64,000 nucleotides of DNA from Microcosmobacter mediterraneus (lineage in GTDB: Bacteria; Bacteroidota; Bacteroidia; Flavobacteriales; Flavobacteriaceae). The notes under the pieces are model-generated. The model searched no databases. It was not told the origin of the DNA and saw only the letters and a list, made by a program, of their open reading frames with translations. A program made the translations under genes and the position numbers. The stretch's first letter is position 1, and each line of letters begins with the position of its first letter. This document shows, in pieces, positions 61,176 to 64,000 of the stretch. The stretch is taken from positions 124,001 to 188,000 of the forward strand of contig NZ_JAVRIA010000004.1 of assembly GCF_031846265.1 (NCBI RefSeq), read 5' to 3'.

Positions 61176-63575
61176 ATGCGATTTAAACTTATTGTTATTC
61201 TGGTTTTGTCTTTGTCTTTTTCTTCTTTCGGTCAGATGCTAAAGGATAAAAAACTTCAAGATTTTAAAGGGTTTTTCGACTTTCATTACGAAGAATCTAC
61301 AGATAAAATTTATTTAAAGGTAAAAGCATTAGATGAAGAGTTTCTTTACGTTAGCTCTCTCTCTAGCGGAATTGGAAGTAATGATATTGGATTAGATCGT
61401 GGTCAATTAGGCAATGAACGTTTAGTTAAGTTTCAAAAAGCTGGGAATAAGTTGATGTTAATTCAGCCAAATTTGCAATACAGAGCAAATACTGATAATG
61501 CCTTAGAACGCGAAAGTATTGAACAAGCTTTCGCAAAGTCTGTGTTATTTGGCTTTCCTATACTTGAAAGCGATAATGGTGAGTTTATTATAGATTTCAC
61601 TCCATTTTTAATGCAAGATACACATGGTGTAGTACAAACACTAAAACGCTCTAAGGAAGGTAATTATAAGTTAGATAAATCTAAAAGCGCACTTAATTTA
61701 AAGCGTACTAAGGCGTTCCCTAAAAATGTAGAGTTTAATGCGTTATTAACGTTTGCAGGACAGCCTACAGGACGAAACATTAGAAGTGTAACACCAACAG
61801 CCTCATTAGTTTCTGTTACACAACATCATAGTTTTATTAAGTTGCCTGATCGTAATTATAAACCAAGAGTTTTTGATGTTAGGAGTGGAGCCATTTCAAC
61901 AACATACATGGATTATGCAACACCTGTTCAGGAACCAATATTAAAACGCTTTATTATTAGACATCGTCTTGAAAAAATAAACCCTAATGCTTCTATCAGT
62001 GAAGCAAAAGAACCCATTGTGTATTATTTAGATTCTGGTACTCCAGAACCAATACGTTCAGCTTTATTAGATGGAGCTCGCTGGTGGAATCAGGCATATG
62101 AAGCTATTGGGTTTAAAGATGCCTTTCAAGTCAAGATATTACCAGCAGATGCAGATCCTATGGATTGTAGATATAATGTGATTCAATGGGTTCATCGTTC
62201 AACACGTGGTTGGAGTTATGGTGCAAGTGTGGTTGATCCTAGAACTGGAGAAATCATTAAAGGTCATGTAAGTTTGGGAAGCTTGAGAATACGACAAGAT
62301 TTTATGATTGCCCAAGCTTTGCTCAATAAACCTTTTGCAGAACGCGATGATAATTATCAGCCAATGTTAGAGATGGCTTTGGCCAGAATACGACAATTAA
62401 GTGCACATGAAGTTGGACATACACTTGGATTTGCACATAATTTTGCAGCAAGTACAAATGGTAGAGCTTCAGTGATGGATTATCCTCATCCTTTAATAAA
62501 ACTAACTAATGGTGAGATAGATTTAAGTGATGCTTACGATACAAAAATTGGAGATTGGGATAAGATTACAGTGGCTTATAGTTATTCAGATTTCCCAACT
62601 AATACTGATGAAAAACTAGCATTAAACTCTATTCTACAGAATGCTTATTCTGATGGTTTAAGATTTATTACAGATAGTGATGCAAGAGCAAAAGGAGGAG
62701 CTCATGCTTTAGCTCATCTATGGGATAATGGGCAAAGTGCATCTGAAGAATTAAACCGATATTTAGAGGTACGACAACAAGCCATTACCAATTTTTCTAA
62801 AGACAATATAAGATCTGGTGAGCCATATTCTGTATTAGAAGATGTGTTTGTGCCATTATATTTTTCGCATCGTTATCAAACCGAAGCTGCTGTAAAATTA
62901 GTAGGAGGCTTAGATTATAACTACGCGGTTAAAAATGATAATCAATTTACAGTTAAGTCTATTTCTAAAGAAGAGCAACGTATAGCCTTAGAGAGTGTGC
63001 TCAGTACTGTTAGTGCTAAAACATTATCAATTCCAAAAGACAAACTTAGTTTATTTCCGCCTAGAGCTTATGGTTATTGGAGAGGACGAGAATCGTTTAG
63101 CAGTAAATCTGGAGTGTCATTTGATGCTTTGAGTGCTGCTTCTACTGCAAGTGATATGACTTTAGGACTACTACTGCATCCTGAACGTATGAATAGATTG
63201 ATTCAGCAAAAAGGCTTAGATAATTTACAATTAGGTGTTGATGATGTTTTTAATGCGTTAATAAATACAACCTTTAAGCAAATAGAATACGATACTTATG
63301 AGTCTGAAGTGCACCAATTAATTTCTTTTAATGCACTAAAGCATTTGATGAATTTAGCAATTTCTGATCGTGTACATTTCCAAGTCAATGCTTATGCTCA
63401 AAAGGCAATTGAAGATATTCTCAGGGTACTAGATAATACAGTTTATGGTAAACAATTTAAACGAATTATCGCAGATTTTTATGAGAATCCTGATGATTTT
63501 AAACTTATTAATTCGCCAAAAATACCAGATGGTTCACCTATAGGAAGTGATTTATGTTCCTTTACAACTAATTAA
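61176..63575 (+). CDS. Exported zinc-dependent metalloprotease, DUF5117/DUF4953 type
   Basis: The 799-residue protein has a signal peptide (LVLSLSFSSFGQ). An N-terminal domain of the DUF5117 type follows (YEESTDKIYLKVKALDEEFL near residue 35), then a metzincin-like catalytic domain with SAHEVGHTLGFAHNFAAS near residue 410, the zinc motif HExxHxxGxxH, and a Met-turn candidate SVMDYPHP near 433. The large C-terminal region is mostly helical. The protein probably acts in the periplasm or outside. The substrate is unknown. It starts divergent from prfB. Confidence 0.87.
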   Translation: MRFKLIVILVLSLSFSSFGQMLKDKKLQDFKGFFDFHYEESTDKIYLKVKALDEEFLYVSSLSSGIGSNDIGLDRGQLGNERLVKFQKAGNKLMLIQPNLQYRANTDNALERESIEQAFAKSVLFGFPILESDNGEFIIDFTPFLMQDTHGVVQTLKRSKEGNYKLDKSKSALNLKRTKAFPKNVEFNALLTFAGQPTGRNIRSVTPTASLVSVTQHHSFIKLPDRNYKPRVFDVRSGAISTTYMDYATPVQEPILKRFIIRHRLEKINPNASISEAKEPIVYYLDSGTPEPIRSALLDGARWWNQAYEAIGFKDAFQVKILPADADPMDCRYNVIQWVHRSTRGWSYGASVVDPRTGEIIKGHVSLGSLRIRQDFMIAQALLNKPFAERDDNYQPMLEMALARIRQLSAHEVGHTLGFAHNFAASTNGRASVMDYPHPLIKLTNGEIDLSDAYDTKIGDWDKITVAYSYSDFPTNTDEKLALNSILQNAYSDGLRFITDSDARAKGGAHALAHLWDNGQSASEELNRYLEVRQQAITNFSKDNIRSGEPYSVLEDVFVPLYFSHRYQTEAAVKLVGGLDYNYAVKNDNQFTVKSISKEEQRIALESVLSTVSAKTLSIPKDKLSLFPPRAYGYWRGRESFSSKSGVSFDALSAASTASDMTLGLLLHPERMNRLIQQKGLDNLQLGVDDVFNALINTTFKQIEYDTYESEVHQLISFNALKHLMNLAISDRVHFQVNAYAQKAIEDILRVLDNTVYGKQFKRIIADFYENPDDFKLINSPKIPDGSPIGSDLCSFTTN

Positions 63576-63576
63576 T

Positions 63577-64000
63577 ATGATAATAGATTTAAGAAGCGAT
63601 ACAGTTACCAAACCAACTAAAGGTATGTTAGATGCCATGATGAGTGCTAAAGTTGGAGACGACGTATTTGATGAAGATCCTACAGTAAAAATTTTAGAAG
63701 ACCGTTTAGCAAATCTCTTTGGTAAACCTAGAGCTTTATTTTTTCCTTCAGGTAGTATGGCAAATCAAACAGCTATTAAATTACACACCAATCCAGGTGA
63801 ACAAGTGATTTGCGATAAATATGCTCATATTTATAATTATGAAGCTGGAGGAGTTAGTTTTAACAGTGGTGTATCCTGTAATTTAGTTGATGGTCATAGA
63901 GGTATGTTTACTGCAAAACAAGCTAAAGACGCTATTAATCCAGATGCTTTTTATTACAGTCAAACTAGTTTAATAGCTATCGAAAACACAACCAATAAAG
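63577..64000 (+). CDS. ltaE: Low-specificity L-threonine aldolase, 3' partial
   Basis: The frame starts one base after the previous stop with MIIDLRSDTVTKPTKGMLD, the typical opening of PLP-dependent threonine aldolases. It continues VGDDVFDEDPTVKILEDRLA and ALFFPSGSMANQTAIKLH, which contain conserved family residues. The gene runs past the end of the window; about 141 codons are visible. The PLP lysine and the rest lie outside. The enzyme cleaves threonine or allo-threonine to glycine and acetaldehyde. Confidence 0.9.
   Translation, partial: MIIDLRSDTVTKPTKGMLDAMMSAKVGDDVFDEDPTVKILEDRLANLFGKPRALFFPSGSMANQTAIKLHTNPGEQVICDKYAHIYNYEAGGVSFNSGVSCNLVDGHRGMFTAKQAKDAINPDAFYYSQTSLIAIENTTNK

Noticed and set aside
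1..64000. CRISPR arrays, rRNA and tRNA genes
   Set aside because: I saw no regularly spaced short repeats and no cloverleaf or rRNA-like sequence; a tRNA search program could still find one that I missed.

Overview
The window is AT-rich and reads as chromosome from a marine-type member of the Flavobacteriaceae (phylum Bacteroidota). Supporting signs are proteins with type IX secretion C-terminal sorting domains (16354-20043, 50785-52191), a TonB-dependent receptor with a carboxypeptidase-regulatory-like N-terminus, -7 boxes of the Bacteroidota form TAnnTTTG in place of E. coli -10 boxes, starts without Shine-Dalgarno sequences, many short lipoproteins, and interspersed repeats typical of the group. 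I cannot name the genus. I see no rRNA, tRNA, CRISPR array, prophage or insertion sequence.

Layout. 1-8.5 kb: YdjM-like and CPBP membrane proteins, an S41 peptidase lipoprotein, lpdA, a tandem pair of DUF6090 membrane proteins, and an ECF sigma factor with a tiny partner gene and an MscS channel. 8.5-21.6 kb: mostly housekeeping genes (DEAD-box helicase, pabB, tilS, ade, a YheT-type hydrolase, comM) plus a large secreted M4 protease; several interspersed palindromic repeats lie here, one of them inside tilS. 23.9-28.5 kb: an operon with a DUF2891 lipoprotein, an NRAMP-family transporter and the three 5-oxoprolinase genes pxpA, pxpB and pxpC. 28.6-30.6 kb: a small operon ending in an orphan sensor kinase. 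30.6-33.8 kb, minus strand: ald, a hypothetical gene, panB and an RluA-type pseudouridine synthase.

34.5-45 kb: ten genes on the plus strand, nearly all of unknown function. They are built around an AAA+ ATPase (37511-39472), with a coiled-coil protein, several multi-membrane proteins, a lipoprotein and two soluble conserved proteins. This is the best candidate in the window for an undescribed system.

45-53.6 kb: a serine hydrolase, histidine-degradation genes (hutG-like, hutI) with a transglutaminase-like neighbour, an FG-GAP secreted protein and fumC. 53.7-56.3 kb: two DUF6090 genes, each preceded by a nearly identical 95-base repeat that encodes a 38-residue leader peptide resembling the start of the gene it precedes. 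Structured spacers separate the units, giving a gene-cassette-like organisation. 56.3-64 kb: a small membrane protein, a TonB-dependent receptor, an ArsC-like protein, prfB with its +1 programmed frameshift, a DUF5117-type zinc metalloprotease and the start of a threonine aldolase gene.
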